Shown here in pieces: positions 8,008 to 21,671 of a stretch of DNA of 64,000 bases (the stretch's first letter is position 1; every line of letters starts with the position of its first letter). The DNA is from Schistocerca nitens (Eukaryota; Arthropoda; Insecta; Orthoptera; Acrididae). The stretch covers positions 616,271,000 through 616,334,999 of the forward strand of contig NC_064617.1 of assembly GCF_023898315.1 (NCBI RefSeq). The letters are read 5' to 3'. The notes beneath the pieces are model-generated. The model did no database searches. It saw nothing but the letters and a program-made list of their open reading frames with translations, and had not been told where the DNA came from. A program made the translations under genes and the position numbers.

Positions 8008-8129
8008 GCACTCTGGTTTCCCTTCAAAACGAATAAATCTTTCGCCTTTTACTAAAGATTTCCGTGGAGGGGAACATTAAATGAGTCTAGAAGGTATTTT
8101 TTGTAGTGCTCGGCTATTGCTGAGCCACA
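8008..8129 (+). ncRNA. U5: U5 spliceosomal snRNA, unit 3
   Basis: Same as the unit 1 gene by eye. PSEA-like core at 7950-7955, PSEB-like box at 7979-7986. Confidence 0.96.
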
Positions 8130-10513
8130 ATCTCAAGTAAAACGTAATGTGAGTAGCAAGAGGTAGATTGTGTTGTGAGAATGAAGGGCGTGGATTAGCG
8201 GATCACGTTTGGCCTGAAATGGCGTGCAGTGTGTTAGACGATTGTGTAGAGAGAGTGAGAGAGGGGGGGACAGAGCTATTTATTGTCCTGCAAACTCTTG
8301 GTGAACCCTTTCCGTACCTCAGTTGTAGATGATTTGAGAATGTTTACTTGCACTGCAGTTGCACAACAGCATATAAGCTGATATTTGGAAGTGAATGATG
8401 AATGATTGTCTTTGTAATAAATACTGGTATGTGATAAGTAGATTTTGTTTTGAAAGCCAAAATAATTTTTACCGCAGAAGTTTGTGATTTGTAGGTATGA
8501 TGTGAGTGAGATTTGGGCTGAAGATGGTGGTTAGTTGGGCAGGATGAGTATTTCAGTTGTTTTCAATAGAGTGGATATTAGTGGCACTGGCTTGTTGCCA
8601 TAATGTGGCATTGGTTCTTTGTTCATAACAGTGTACTCAGTTTTGTAGAAGATTTAGGTGAGAAAGAGACAGTTGTTGAATATGACATAGATAGCTAGAA
8701 ATGAATTGAGTAGCAATTTCCTGCTAGGTGTAGTTTGGGTATGATGTGTCTCAGTGAGAGATAAATCTTGAAATTGAAGGGTTGTTCCTTGCTACAGTCT
8801 TGGAAACTATGTATCTGGTGTTGACTCCAATGTTTTCAAGATTACTTGTGTACAAAATTGGCCAGACTTTGCAGTTTATTCTTCAATAAATCAGTGGAAG
8901 GTGGTGCAGATAATGGTAAAAATGTTCAGTGCCTCCTGTGAGTTGTTGATGCTGCTTGTCTTTTAAGTAAAATTGATAGGGGCTCTTGATTGACCCAGCC
9001 ATACACAGAGCTGGTGCATACTTGGCTTGAGAAGACTTTGGTCAGTAAATGATGAAATACCAACACAGTGGTCACAACAAAGCTCCTTTCCCTGCATTTT
9101 AGTTTCCCTCGGGTATAGAGTGACATGATATTGGCAGAGGATGTGCAGATAATCACTTTGATCAGGCTGTTCGTTTTTTTAATGCTCTTTTACCAGAATC
9201 CATTCATAGTGATTAGTGTGTTCTCTGTTGGAACACGATGAGAACATTGTGTGAAGTGCACAGAAGTAGCTATTTTAGTATGTATGAAAATGTGAGGTAA
9301 CCACTGTTACTCCTAAATTTCTGTGGAATTAAGTTTTCTGTGTGTGTGTGTGTGTGTGTGTGTTTGAAAATCCCAGAGGTTCAAGTTGGTAGTTTATATG
9401 TTGCAAGCGAAAAAAGCTTTTTAGTAAACTGAGGCACTAGCATTAGTTGCCTGTTCACTGTGACAAGGAAGCTAGTATAAAAAGTAGCTTGTGGTTTTGT
9501 TTGCAAAGAAGTTTTCATGGGATGAAAGCACTGCTTGAGATTATTCTGAGATGATGGGGGGATTGCTAAACATCTAGCATTTTAGTAAGGAGCTTGTCGG
9601 ACTATTTGTATAGTTGTAAAATTATTTGTTATTTGATGAGAAATTTCTTTATTCATAGCACATGGGCCATCATAGTTGAAGCATAAAGATTGGCATGGTA
9701 TGCGTAGGTCTGCAAAATGTCCTGACAGTGATGTTCATAGGAACTTGTTGTATACTTTGATTCTTCATCTGTTTAACAGTAGACATAAGAAATGTATTAG
9801 TGGAGCAAGTAGCTGTGAAATTAGTAGTGTATGATTGATAGTATGGACGTGGCGCTTGAAGGAAGTGTTTGTTTAGCTGTGGGTGTTTTCATAATTGCCA
9901 TGTGAGGAGAAGCAATACTCGTGATAGGCGACGAGAGGTACAGAGAGAAACACATTTATTGCGAGTATTGTATATCAGCAGCTCTTGGGCGGGTATCAAG
10001 TAAGACGCAAAGTGAAACGAAAGAGGAAGTATGCATGAAAGTGGCCAAATATCGACAAGAGTTCGCACTGTTAGGGTGAGGTGAATAAGCTAGTGCGGTG
10101 CGAAAATTTTCGAAGAGAGAGGCGGTTTTAAAGAAAGCACAAGAGTCCTATGAATGCCCTCTTGTGTGTTTCTCTTTCAGTGGCTATTTGGCATGTCTGC
10201 TTGCGCCATAGAAAGCTACTGTATGTGCCCCAGGCCCCCATCTAGCGGCCGGAGGTGCAAGCGGTGTTTACATACAGTCTCGCCTGAGGCAATGGTCTCT
10301 CATTTCGGAACGCAAGAAGCACTGGTAGCGCACAAAAATAGCCGAGTGAGATCATTGCGGCCAAGTAAGGGTAGAAGTAGGTTCTTTGCAGAATGTCCGA
10401 GCTTAAGAAATTCTTCGATAAGTAAATCGCGAAATGTGAAGAATGTGTCGTATTCTCGTAGGGCGTGTTGACGGTCTCGTGGCATAAGTAGCGAGCGGTG
10501 ATAGCTTGCAAGC

Positions 10514-10720
10514 AAGATCATACTTCACAGGATCATTTCTGTAGTATGTCTTCAACTCTCTCTAGTTCAACGCTGGAGTAGACGTAACCACGATGATGAG
10601 TGGTAGCACTCTCCCTGAGCGTGAGGCTTGCGATCAAGATTCATCGCATCTTGGTTGTAATCGATGATCGTTCACCACATTCTGAGGGATGTGGGAAGGG
10701 AATAGCGCTTTCCGAGTGGT
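10514..10720 (+). ncRNA. U3: U3 small nucleolar RNA, unit 3
   Basis: Same as the unit 1 gene by eye. PSEA-like core at 10453-10458, PSEB-like box at 10483-10490. Confidence 0.96.
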
Positions 10721-11658
10721 GGTTTTATTATATAGTTTAGAAGCATAAGTCATACTGTTGGTATCGGGACCCGCGTTGTTGCAGAAATGTCGCTACAGGT
10801 TGTGGAAAGACTTCGATTGCGACATGTCATGAAAGCCTCGTGGAAGTTTCTCGAGTGGCACGGGGGACGAGCCATTTGATTTGGCCTGCTCCAAGTGCTA
10901 GGCTTGGATGACAACGACGTACTTTTGAGTTACAAGAATGAGTGAGCAACACAAGAAGAGTGCAATTGATGACCATAAAAAGCTGACACACAACACAGTC
11001 TTGATAATCACCACTAATGCATGATGTACGAAACATTTAGGAGGAGCACGTTTGGCTAGCAAACATGAATTGAGTGATTTGCAAGGCAGTGTAATCTGCA
11101 AGAAGGAATGCATGAAATTCGCAAATGAATAAGACTGGTTCAAATACTATCGACAGAAATTTTATTTCTGTTGTCAACTAGTATTAATTAGTTGTGTGGG
11201 AGCAGGGGGATATTTCCCTTGCACCATACATCTACATACACGTTGCGTGTGATGTGGCCTAGTTTTGCGTACAAAGAACTATCTAGTTGTCAGTTTTTTG
11301 AGTGAACGAGAGAGATTAGTGTTAGATGCAGAGCAGTGCGGGCAGTTGTGTGTCGGACGTTGTATGTCGGACGTGGGTCGCCGACAGGAATTATGCGTGC
11401 TGCCATCTGTCGGCAGGTGAGGTAATGAAGCAGCTTGAATGGTGACAGAAATGATGAAAATAGTTATCTAAAGAGTAATAGCGACGACATTTGGCAGACA
11501 CGTATTTCAGCGTTGACAGTTAGTTTGGGGTGTGTGCTTGCATGACACTGGAAGTCTGTTGACGGTGTAGAAGTAGACAAGACGGCAAGAATTTTCGGCG
11601 TTCTCGCGGAGAAGTAATAGAGAAGCAGCCATAAGTATTGAAGTGAGGGCGTTGATCG

Positions 11659-11780
11659 GCACTCTGGTTTCCCTTCAAAACGAATAAATCTTTCGCCTTT
11701 TACTAAAGATTTCCGTGGAGGGGAACATTAAATGAGTCTAGAAGGTATTTTTTGTAGTGCTCGGCTATTGCTGAGCCACA
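11659..11780 (+). ncRNA. U5: U5 spliceosomal snRNA, unit 4
   Basis: Same as the unit 1 gene by eye. PSEA-like core at 11601-11606, PSEB-like box at 11630-11637. Confidence 0.96.
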
Positions 11781-14164
11781 ATCTCAAGTAAAACGTAATG
11801 TGAGTAGCAAGAGGTAGATTGTGTTGTGAGAATGAAGGGCGTGGATTAGCGGATCACGTTTGGCCTGAAATGGCGTGCAGTGTGTTAGACGATTGTGTAG
11901 AGAGAGTGAGAGAGGGGGGGACAGAGCTATTTATTGTCCTGCAAACTCTTGGTGAACCCTTTCCGTACCTCAGTTGTAGATGATTTGAGAATGTTTACTT
12001 GCACTGCAGTTGCACAACAGCATATAAGCTGATATTTGGAAGTGAATGATGAATGATTGTCTTTGTAATAAATACTGGTATGTGATAAGTAGATTTTGTT
12101 TTGAAAGCCAAAATAATTTTTACCGCAGAAGTTTGTGATTTGTAGGTATGATGTGAGTGAGATTTGGGCTGAAGATGGTGGTTAGTTGGGCAGGATGAGT
12201 ATTTCAGTTGTTTTCAATAGAGTGGATATTAGTGGCACTGGCTTGTTGCCATAATGTGGCATTGGTTCTTTGTTCATAACAGTGTACTCAGTTTTGTAGA
12301 AGATTTAGGTGAGAAAGAGACAGTTGTTGAATATGACATAGATAGCTAGAAATGAATTGAGTAGCAATTTCCTGCTAGGTGTAGTTTGGGTATGATGTGT
12401 CTCAGTGAGAGATAAATCTTGAAATTGAAGGGTTGTTCCTTGCTACAGTCTTGGAAACTATGTATCTGGTGTTGACTCCAATGTTTTCAAGATTACTTGT
12501 GTACAAAATTGGCCAGACTTTGCAGTTTCTTCTTCAATAAATCAGTGGAAGGTGGTGCAGATAATGGTAAAAATGTTCAGTGCCTCCTGTGAGTTGTTGA
12601 TGCTGCTTGTCTTTTAAGTAAAATTGATAGGGGCTCTTGATTGACCCAGCCATACACAGAGCTGGTGCATACTTGGCTTGAGAAGACTTTGGTCAGTAAA
12701 TGATGAAATACCAACACAGTGGTCACAACAAAGCTCCTTTCCCTGCATTTTAGTTTCCCTCGGGTATAGAGTGACATGATATTGGCAGAGGATGTGCAGA
12801 TAATCACTTTGATCAGGCTGTTCGTTTTTTTAATGCTCTTTTACCAGAATCCATTCATAGTGATTAGTGTGTTCTCTGTTGGAACACGATGAGAACATTG
12901 TGTGAAGTGCACAGAAGTAGCTATTTTAGTATGTATGAAAATGTGAGGTAACCACTGTTACTCCTAAATTTCTGTGGAATTAAGTTTTCTGTGTGTGTGT
13001 GTGTGTGTGTGTGTTTGAAAATCCCAGAGGTTCAAGTTGGTAGTTTATATGTTGCAAGCGAAAAAAGCTTTTTAGTAAACTGAGGCACTAGCATTAGTTG
13101 CCTGTTCACTGTGACAAGGAAGCTAGTATAAAAAGTAGCTTGTGGTTTTGTTTGCAAAGAAGTGTTCATGGGATGAAAGCACTGCTTGAGATTATTCTGA
13201 GATGATGGGGGGATTGCTAAACATCTAGCATTTTAGTAAGGAGCTTGTCGGACTATTTGTATAGTTGTAAAATTATTTGTTATTTGATGAGAAATTTCTT
13301 TATTCATAGCACATGGGCCATCATAGTTGAAGCATAAAGATTGGCATGGTATGCGTAGGTCTGCAAAATGTCCTGACAGTGATGTTCATAGGAACTTGTT
13401 GTATACTTTGATTCTTCATCTGTTTAACAGTAGACATAAGAAATGTATTAGTGGAGCAAGTAGCTGTGAAATTAGTAGTGTATGATTGATAGTATGGACG
13501 TGGCGCTTGAAGGAAGTGTTTGTTTAGCTGTGGGTGTTTTCATAATTGCCATGTGAGGAGAAGCAATACTCGTGATAGGCGACGAGAGGTACAGAGAGAA
13601 ACACATTTATTGCGAGTATTGTATATCAGCAGCTCTTGGGCGGGTATCAAGTAAGACGCAAAGTGAAACGAAAGAGGAAGTATGCATGAAAGTGGCCAAA
13701 TATCGACAAGAGTTCGCACTGTTAGGGTGAGGTGAATAAGCTAGTGCGGTGCGAAAATTTTCGAAGAGAGAGGCGGTTTTAAAGAAAGCACAAGAGTCCT
13801 ATGAATGCCCTCTTGTGTGTTTCTCTTTCAGTGGCTATTTGGCATGTCTGCTTGCGCCATAGAAAGCTACTGTATGTGCCCCAGGCCCCCATCTAGCGGC
13901 CGGAGGTGCAAGCGGTGTTTACATACAGTCTCGCCTGAGGCAATGGTCTCTCATTTCGGAACGCAAGAAGCACTGGTAGCGCACAAAAATAGCCGAGTGA
14001 GATCATTGCGGCCAAGTAAGGGTAGAAGTAGGTTCTTTGCAGAATGTCCGAGCTTAAGAAATTCTTCGATAAGTAAATCGCGAAATGTGAAGAATGTGTC
14101 GTATTCTCGTAGGGCGTGTTGACGGTCTCGTGGCATAAGTAGCGAGCGGTGATAGCTTGCAAGC

Positions 14165-14371
14165 AAGATCATACTTCACAGGATCATTTCTGTAGTATGT
14201 CTTCAACTCTCTCTAGTTCAACGCTGGAGTAGACGTAACCACGATGATGAGTGGTAGCACTCTCCCTGAGCGTGAGGCTTGTGATCAAGATTCATCGCAT
14301 CTTGGTTGTAATCGATGATCGTTCACCACATTCTGAGGGATGTGGGAAGGGAATAGCGCTTTCCGAGTGGT
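14165..14371 (+). ncRNA. U3: U3 small nucleolar RNA, unit 4 (C118U allele)
   Basis: Has T at 14282 (RNA position 118) where other copies have C. The base pairs with a G in the variable stem (equivalent to 3329 with 3355), so the change turns C-G into U-G and keeps the stem. The 3' box also varies (A at 14387). PSEA-like core at 14104-14109, PSEB-like box at 14134-14141. Probably functional. Confidence 0.95.
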
Positions 14372-15309
14372 GGTTTTATTATATAGATTAGAAGCATAAG
14401 TCATACTGTTGGTATCGGGACCCGCGTTGTTGCAGAAATGTCGCTACAGGTTGTGGAAAGACTTCGATTGCGACATGTCATGAAAGCCTCGTGGAAGTTT
14501 CTCGAGTGGCACGGGGGACGAGCCATTTGATTTGGCCTGCTCCAAGTGCTAGGCTTGGATGACAACGACGTACTTTTGAGTTACAAGAATGAGTGAGCAA
14601 CACAAGAAGAGTGCAATTGATGACCATAAAAAGCTGACACACAACACAGTCTTGATAATCACCACTAATGCATGATGTACGAAACATTTAGGAGGAGCAC
14701 GTTTGGCTAGCAAACATGAATTGAGTGATTTGCAAGGCAGTGTAATCTGCAAGAAGGAATGCATGAAATTCGCAAATGAATAAGACTGGTTCAAATACTA
14801 TCGACAGAAATTTTATTTCTGTTGTCAACTAGTATTAATTAGTTGTGTGGGAGCAGGGGGATATTTCCCTTGCACCATACATCTACATACACGTTGCGTG
14901 TGATGTGGCCTAGTTTTGCGTACAAAGAACTATCTAGTTGTCAGTTTTTTGAGTGAACGAGAGAGATTAGTGTTAGATGCAGAGCAGTGCGGGCAGTTGT
15001 GTGTCGGACGTTGTATGTCGGACGTGGGTCGCCGACAGGAATTATGCGTGCTGCCATCTGTCGGCAGGTGAGGTAATGAAGCAGCTTGAATGGTGACAGA
15101 AATGATGAAAATAGTTATCTAAAGAGTAATAGCGACGACATTTGGCAGACACGTATTTCAGCGTTGACAGTTAGTTTGGGGTGTGTGCTTGCATGACACT
15201 GGAAGTCTGTTGACGGTGTAGAAGTAGACAAGACGGCAAGAATTTTCGGCGTTCTCGCGGAGAAGTAATAGAGAAGCAGCCATAAGTATTGAAGTGAGGG
15301 CGTTGATCG

Positions 15310-15431
15310 GCACTCTGGTTTCCCTTCAAAACGAATAAATCTTTCGCCTTTTACTAAAGATTTCCGTGGAGGGGAACATTAAATGAGTCTAGAAGGTATT
15401 TTTTGTAGTGCTCGGCTATTGCTGAGCCACA
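15310..15431 (+). ncRNA. U5: U5 spliceosomal snRNA, unit 5
   Basis: Same as the unit 1 gene by eye. PSEA-like core at 15252-15257, PSEB-like box at 15281-15288. Confidence 0.96.
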
Positions 15432-17811
15432 ATCTCAAGTAAAACGTAATGTGAGTAGCAAGAGGTAGATTGTGTTGTGAGAATGAAGGGCGTGGATTAG
15501 CGGATCACGTTTGGCCTGAAATGGCGTGCAGTGTGTTAGACGATTGTGTAGAGAGAGTGAGAGAGGGGGGGACAGAGCTATTTATTGTCCTGCAAACTCT
15601 TGGTGAACCCTTTCCGTACCTCAGTTGTAGATGATTTGAGAATGTTTACTTGCACTGCAGTTGCACAACAGCATATAAGCTGATATTTGGAAGTGAATGA
15701 TGAATGATTGTCTTTGTAATAAATACTGGTATGTGATAAGTAGATTTTGTTTTGAAAGCCAAAATAATTTTTACCGCAGAAGTTTGTGATTTGTAGGTAT
15801 GATGTGAGTGAGATTTGGGCTGAAGATGGTGGTTAGTTGGGCAGGATGAGTATTTCAGTTGTTTTCAATAGAGTGGATATTAGTGGCACTGGCTTGTTGC
15901 CATAATGTGGCATTGGTTCTTTGTTCATAACAGTGTACTCAGTTTTGTAGAAGATTTAGGTGAGAAAGAGACAGTTGTTGAATATGACATAGATAGCTAG
16001 AAATGAATTGAGTAGCAATTTCCTGCTAGGTGTAGTTTGGGTATGATGTGTCTCAGTGAGAGATAAATCTTGAAATTGAAGGGTTGTTCCTTGCTACAGT
16101 CTTGGAAACTATGTATCTGGTGTTGACTCCAATGTTTTCAAGATTACTTGTGTACAAAATTGGCCAGACTTTGCAGTTTCTTCTTCAATAAATCAGTGGA
16201 AGGTGGTGCAGATAATGGTAAAAATGTTCAGTGCCTCCTGTGAGTTGTTGATGCTGCTTGTCTTTTAAGTAAAATTGATAGGGGCTCTTGATTGACCCAG
16301 CCATACACAGAGCTGGTGCATACTTGGCTTGAGAAGACTTTGGTCAGTAAATGATGAAATACCAACACAGTGGTCACAACAAAGCTCCTTTCCCTGCATT
16401 TTAGTTTCCCTCGGGTATAGAGTGACATGATATTGGCAGAGGATGTGCAGATAATCACTTTGATCAGGCTGTTCGTTTTTTTAATGCTCTTTTACCAGAA
16501 TCCATTCATAGTGATTAGTGTGTTCTCTGTTGGAACACGATGAGAACATTGTGTGAAGTGCACAGAAGTAGCTATTTTAGTATGTATGAAAATGTGAGGT
16601 AACCACTGTTACTCCTAAATTTCTGTGGAATTAAGTTTTCTGTGTGTGTGTGTGTGTGTGTTTGAAAATCCCAGAGGTTCAAGTTGGTAGTTTATATGTT
16701 GCAAGCGAAAAAAGCTTTTTAGTAAACTGAGGCACTAGCATTAGTTGCCTGTTCACTGTGACAAGGAAGCTAGTATAAAAAGTAGCTTGTGGTTTTGTTT
16801 GCAAAGAAGTTTTCATGGGATGAAAGCACTGCTTGAGATTATTCTGAGATGATGGGGGGATTGCTAAACATCTAGCATTTTAGTAAGGAGCTTGTCGGAC
16901 TATTTGTATAGTTGTAAAATTATTTGTTATTTGATGAGAAATTTCTTTATTCATAGCACATGGGCCATCATAGTTGAAGCATAAAGATTGGCATGGTATG
17001 CGTAGGTCTGCAAAATGTCCTGACAGTGATGTTCATAGGAACTTGTTGTATACTTTGATTCTTCATCTGTTTAACAGTAGACATAAGAAATGTATTAGTG
17101 GAGCAAGTAGCTGTGAAATTAGTAGTGTATGATTGATAGTATGGACGTGGCGCTTGAAGGAAGTGTTTGTTTAGCTGTGGGTGTTTTCATAATTGCCATG
17201 TGAGGAGAAGCAATACTCGTGATAGGCGACGAGAGGTACAGAGAGAAACACATTTATTGCGAGTATTGTATATCAGCAGCTCTTGGGCGGGTATCAAGTA
17301 AGACGCAAAGTGAAACGAAAGAGGAAGTATGCATGAAAGTGGCCAAATATCGACAAGAGTTCGCACTGTTAGGGTGAGGTGAATAAGCTAGTGCGGTGCG
17401 AAAATTTTCGAAGAGAGAGGCGGTTTTAAAGAAAGCACAAGAGTCCTATGAATGCCCTCTTGTGTGTTTCTCTTTCAGTGGCTATTTGGCATGTCTGCTT
17501 GCGCCATAGAAAGCTACTGTATGTGCCCCAGGCCCCCATCTAGCGGCCGGAGGTGCAAGCGGTGTTTACATACAGTCTCGCCTGAGGCAATGGTCTCTCA
17601 TTTCGGAACGCAAGAAGCACTGGTAGCGCACAAAAATAGCCGAGTGAGATCATTGCGGCCAAGTAAGGGTAGAAGTAGGTTCTTTGCAGAATGTCCGAGC
17701 TTAAGAAATTCTTCGATAAGTAAATCGCGAAATGTGAAGAATGTGTCGTATTCTCGTAGGGCGTGTTGACGGTCTCGTGGCATAAGTAGCGAGCGGTGAT
17801 AGCTTGCAAGC

Positions 17812-18018
17812 AAGATCATACTTCACAGGATCATTTCTGTAGTATGTCTTCAACTCTCTCTAGTTCAACGCTGGAGTAGACGTAACCACGATGATGAGTG
17901 GTAGCACTCTCCCTGAGCGTGAGGCTTGCGATCAAGATTCATCGCATCTTGGTTGTAATCGATGATCGTTCACCACATTCTGAGGGATGTGGGAAGGGAA
18001 TAGCGCTTTCCGAGTGGT
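17812..18018 (+). ncRNA. U3: U3 small nucleolar RNA, unit 5
   Basis: Same as the unit 1 gene by eye. PSEA-like core at 17751-17756, PSEB-like box at 17781-17788. Confidence 0.96.
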
Positions 18019-18956
18019 GGTTTTATTATATAGTTTAGAAGCATAAGTCATACTGTTGGTATCGGGACCCGCGTTGTTGCAGAAATGTCGCTACAGGTTG
18101 TGGAAAGACTTCGATTGCGACATGTCATGAAAGCCTCGTGGAAGTTTCTCGAGTGGCACGGGGGACGAGCCATTTGATTTGGCCTGCTCCAAGTGCTAGG
18201 CTTGGATGACAACGACGTACTTTTGAGTTACAAGAATGAGTGAGCAACACAAGAAGAGTGCAATTGATGACCATAAAAAGCTGACACACAACACAGTCTT
18301 GATAATCACCACTAATGCATGATGTACGAAACATTTAGGAGGAGCACGTTTGGCTAGCAAACATGAATTGAGTGATTTGCAAGGCAGTGTAATCTGCAAG
18401 AAGGAATGCATGAAATTCGCAAATGAATAAGACTGGTTCAAATACTATCGACAGAAATTTTATTTCTGTTGTCAACTAGTATTAATTAGTTGTGTGGGAG
18501 CAGGGGGATATTTCCCTTGCACCATACATCTACATACACGTTGCGTGTGATGTGGCCTAGTTTTGCGTACAAAGAACTATCTAGTTGTCAGTTTTTTGAG
18601 TGAACGAGAGAGATTAGTGTTAGATGCAGAGCAGTGCGGGCAGTTGTGTGTCGGACGTTGTATGTCGGACGTGGGTCGCCGACAGGAATTATGCGTGCTG
18701 CCATCTGTCGGCAGGTGAGGTAATGAAGCAGCTTGAATGGTGACAGAAATGATGAAAATAGTTATCTAAAGAGTAATAGCGACGACATTTGGCAGACACG
18801 TATTTCAGCGTTGACAGTTAGTTTGGGGTGTGTGCTTGCATGACACTGGAAGTCTGTTGACGGTGTAGAAGTAGACAAGACGGCAAGAATTTTCGGCGTT
18901 CTCGCGGAGAAGTAATAGAGAAGCAGCCATAAGTATTGAAGTGAGGGCGTTGATCG

Positions 18957-19078
18957 GCACTCTGGTTTCCCTTCAAAACGAATAAATCTTTCGCCTTTTA
19001 CTAAAGATTTCCGTGGAGGGGAACATTAAATGAGTCTAGAAGGTATTTTTTGTAGTGCTCGGCTATTGCTGAGCCACA
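18957..19078 (+). ncRNA. U5: U5 spliceosomal snRNA, unit 6
   Basis: Same as the unit 1 gene by eye. PSEA-like core at 18899-18904, PSEB-like box at 18928-18935. Confidence 0.96.
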
Positions 19079-20283
19079 ATCTCAAGTAAAACGTAATGTG
19101 AGTAGCAAGAGGTAGATTGTGTTGTGAGAATGAAGGGCGTGGATTAGCGGATCACGTTTGGCCTGAAATGGCGTGCAGTGTGTTAGACGATTGTGTAGAG
19201 AGAGTGAGAGAGGGGGGGACAGAGCTATTTATTGTCCTGCAAACTCTTGGTGAACCCTTTCCGTACCTCAGTTGTAGATGATTTGAGAATGTTTACTTGC
19301 ACTGCAGTTGCACAACAGCATATAAGCTGATATTTGGAAGTGAATGATGAATGATTGTCTTTGTAATAAATACTGGTATGTGATAAGTAGATTTTGTTTT
19401 GAAAGCCAAAATAATTTTTACCGCAGAAGTTTGTGATTTGTAGGTATGATGTGAGTGAGATTTGGGCTGAAGATGGTGGTTAGTTGGGCAGGATGAGTAT
19501 TTCAGTTGTTTTCAATAGAGTGGATATTAGTGGCACTGGCTTGTTGCCATAATGTGGCATTGGTTCTTTGTTCATAACAGTGTACTCAGTTTTGTAGAAG
19601 ATTTAGGTGAGAAAGAGACAGTTGTTGAATATGACATAGATAGCTAGAAATGAATTGAGTAGCAATTTCCTGCTAGGTGTAGTTTGGGTATGATGTGTCT
19701 CAGTGAGAGATAAATCTTGAAATTGAAGGGTTGTTCCTTGCTACAGTCTTGGAAACTATGTATCTGGTGTTGACTCCAATGTTTTCAAGATTACTTGTGT
19801 ACAAAATTGGCCAGACTTTGCAGTTTCTTCTTCAATAAATCAGTGGAAGGTGGTGCAGATAATGGTAAAAATGTTCAGTGCCTCCTGTGAGTTGTTGATG
19901 CTGCTTGTCTTTTAAGTAAAATTGATAGGGGCTCTTGATTGACCCAGCCATACACAGAGCTGGTGCATACTTGGCTTGAGAAGACTTTGGTCAGTAAATG
20001 ATGAAATACCAACACAGTGGTCACAACAAAGCTCCTTTCCCTGCATTTTAGTTTCCCTCGGGTATAGAGTGACATGATATTGGCAGAGGATGTGCAGATA
20101 ATCACTTTGATCAGGCTGTTCGTTTTTTTAATGCTCTTTTACCAGAATCCATTCATAGTGATTAGTGTGTTCTCTGTTGGAACACGATGAGAACATTGTG
20201 TGAAGTGCACAGAAGTAGCTATTTTAGTATGTATGAAAATGTGAGGTAACCACTGTTACTCCTAAATTTCTGTGGAATTAAGT

Positions 20284-20314
<31 letters not shown>

Positions 20315-21464
20315 TTGAAAATCCCAGAGGTTCAAGTTGGTAGTTTATATGTTGCAAGCGAAAAAAGCTTTTTAGTAAACTGAGGCACTAGCATTAGTTC
20401 CCTGTTCACTGTGACAAGGAAGCTAGTATAAAAAGTAGCTTGTGGTTTTGTTTGCAAAGAAGTGTTCATGGGATGAAAGCACTGCTTGAGATTATTCTGA
20501 GATGATGGGGGGATTGCTAAACATCTAGCATTTTAGTAAGGAGCTTGTCGGACTATTTGTATAGTTGTAAAATTATTTGTTATTTGATGAGAAATTTCTT
20601 TATTCATAGCACATGGGCCATCATAGTTGAAGCATAAAGATTGGCATGGTATGCGTAGGTCTGCAAAATGTCCTGACAGTGATGTTCATAGGAACTTGTT
20701 GTATACTTTGATTCTTCATCTGTTTAACAGTAGACATAAGAAATGTATTAGTGGAGCAAGTAGCTGTGAAATTAGTAGTGTATGATTGATAGTATGGACG
20801 TGGCGCTTGAAGGAAGTGTTTGTTTAGCTGTGGGTGTTTTCATAATTGCCATGTGAGGAGAAGCAATACTCGTGATAGGCGACGAGAGGTACAGAGAGAA
20901 ACACATTTATTGCGAGTATTGTATATCAGCAGCTCTTGGGCGGGTATCAAGTAAGACGCAAAGTGAAACGAAAGAGGAAGTATGCATGAAAGTGGCCAAA
21001 TATCGACAAGAGTTCGCACTGTTAGGGTGAGGTGAATAAGCTAGTGCGGTGCGAAAATTTTCGAAGAGAGAGGCGGTTTTAAAGAAAGCACAAGAGTCCT
21101 ATGAATGCCCTCTTGTGTGTTTCTCTTTCAGTGGCTATTTGGCATGTCTGCTTGCGCCATAGAAAGCTACTGTATGTGCCCCAGGCCCCCATCTAGCGGC
21201 CGGAGGTGCAAGCGGTGTTTACATACAGTCTCGCCTGAGGCAATGGTCTCTCATTTCGGAACGCAAGAAGCACTGGTAGCGCACAAAAATAGCCGAGTGA
21301 GATCATTGCGGCCAAGTAAGGGTAGAAGTAGGTTCTTTGCAGAATGTCCGAGCTTAAGAAATTCTTCGATAAGTAAATCGCGAAATGTGAAGAATGTGTC
21401 GTATTCTCGTAGGGCGTGTTGACGGTCTCGTGGCATAAGTAGCGAGCGGTGATAGCTTGCAAGC

Positions 21465-21671
21465 AAGATCATACTTCACAGGATCATTTCTGTAGTATGT
21501 CTTCAACTCTCTCTAGTTCAACGCTGGAGTAGACGTAACCACGATGATGAGTGGTAGCACTCTCCCTGAGCGTGAGGCTTGCGATCAAGATTCATCGCAT
21601 CTTGGTTGTAATCGATGATCGTTCACCACATTCTGAGGGATGTGGGAAGGGAATAGCGCTTTCCGAGTGGT
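21465..21671 (+). ncRNA. U3: U3 small nucleolar RNA, unit 6
   Basis: Same as the unit 1 gene by eye. PSEA-like core at 21404-21409, PSEB-like box at 21434-21441. Confidence 0.96.

Larger units (their letters stand above)
7307..10957 (+). repeat. Repeat unit 3 (type A)
   Basis: 3651 bp with (TG)12 at 9339-9362 and A at 8878. I saw no difference from unit 2, so these two are the closest neighbours in the block. Its twin is unit 11. Confidence 0.95.
10958..14608 (+). repeat. Repeat unit 4 (type A, variant-rich)
   Basis: 3651 bp with (TG)12 at 12990-13013. It carries G at 13164 (shared with unit 6 and type B), T at 14282 inside U3, and A at 14387 in the U3 3' box (shared with type B). Its twin is unit 12. 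Confidence 0.95.
14609..18255 (+). repeat. Repeat unit 5 (type A)
   Basis: 3647 bp, the shortest unit, because the microsatellite is only (TG)10 at 16641-16660. Its twin is unit 13. Confidence 0.95.
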
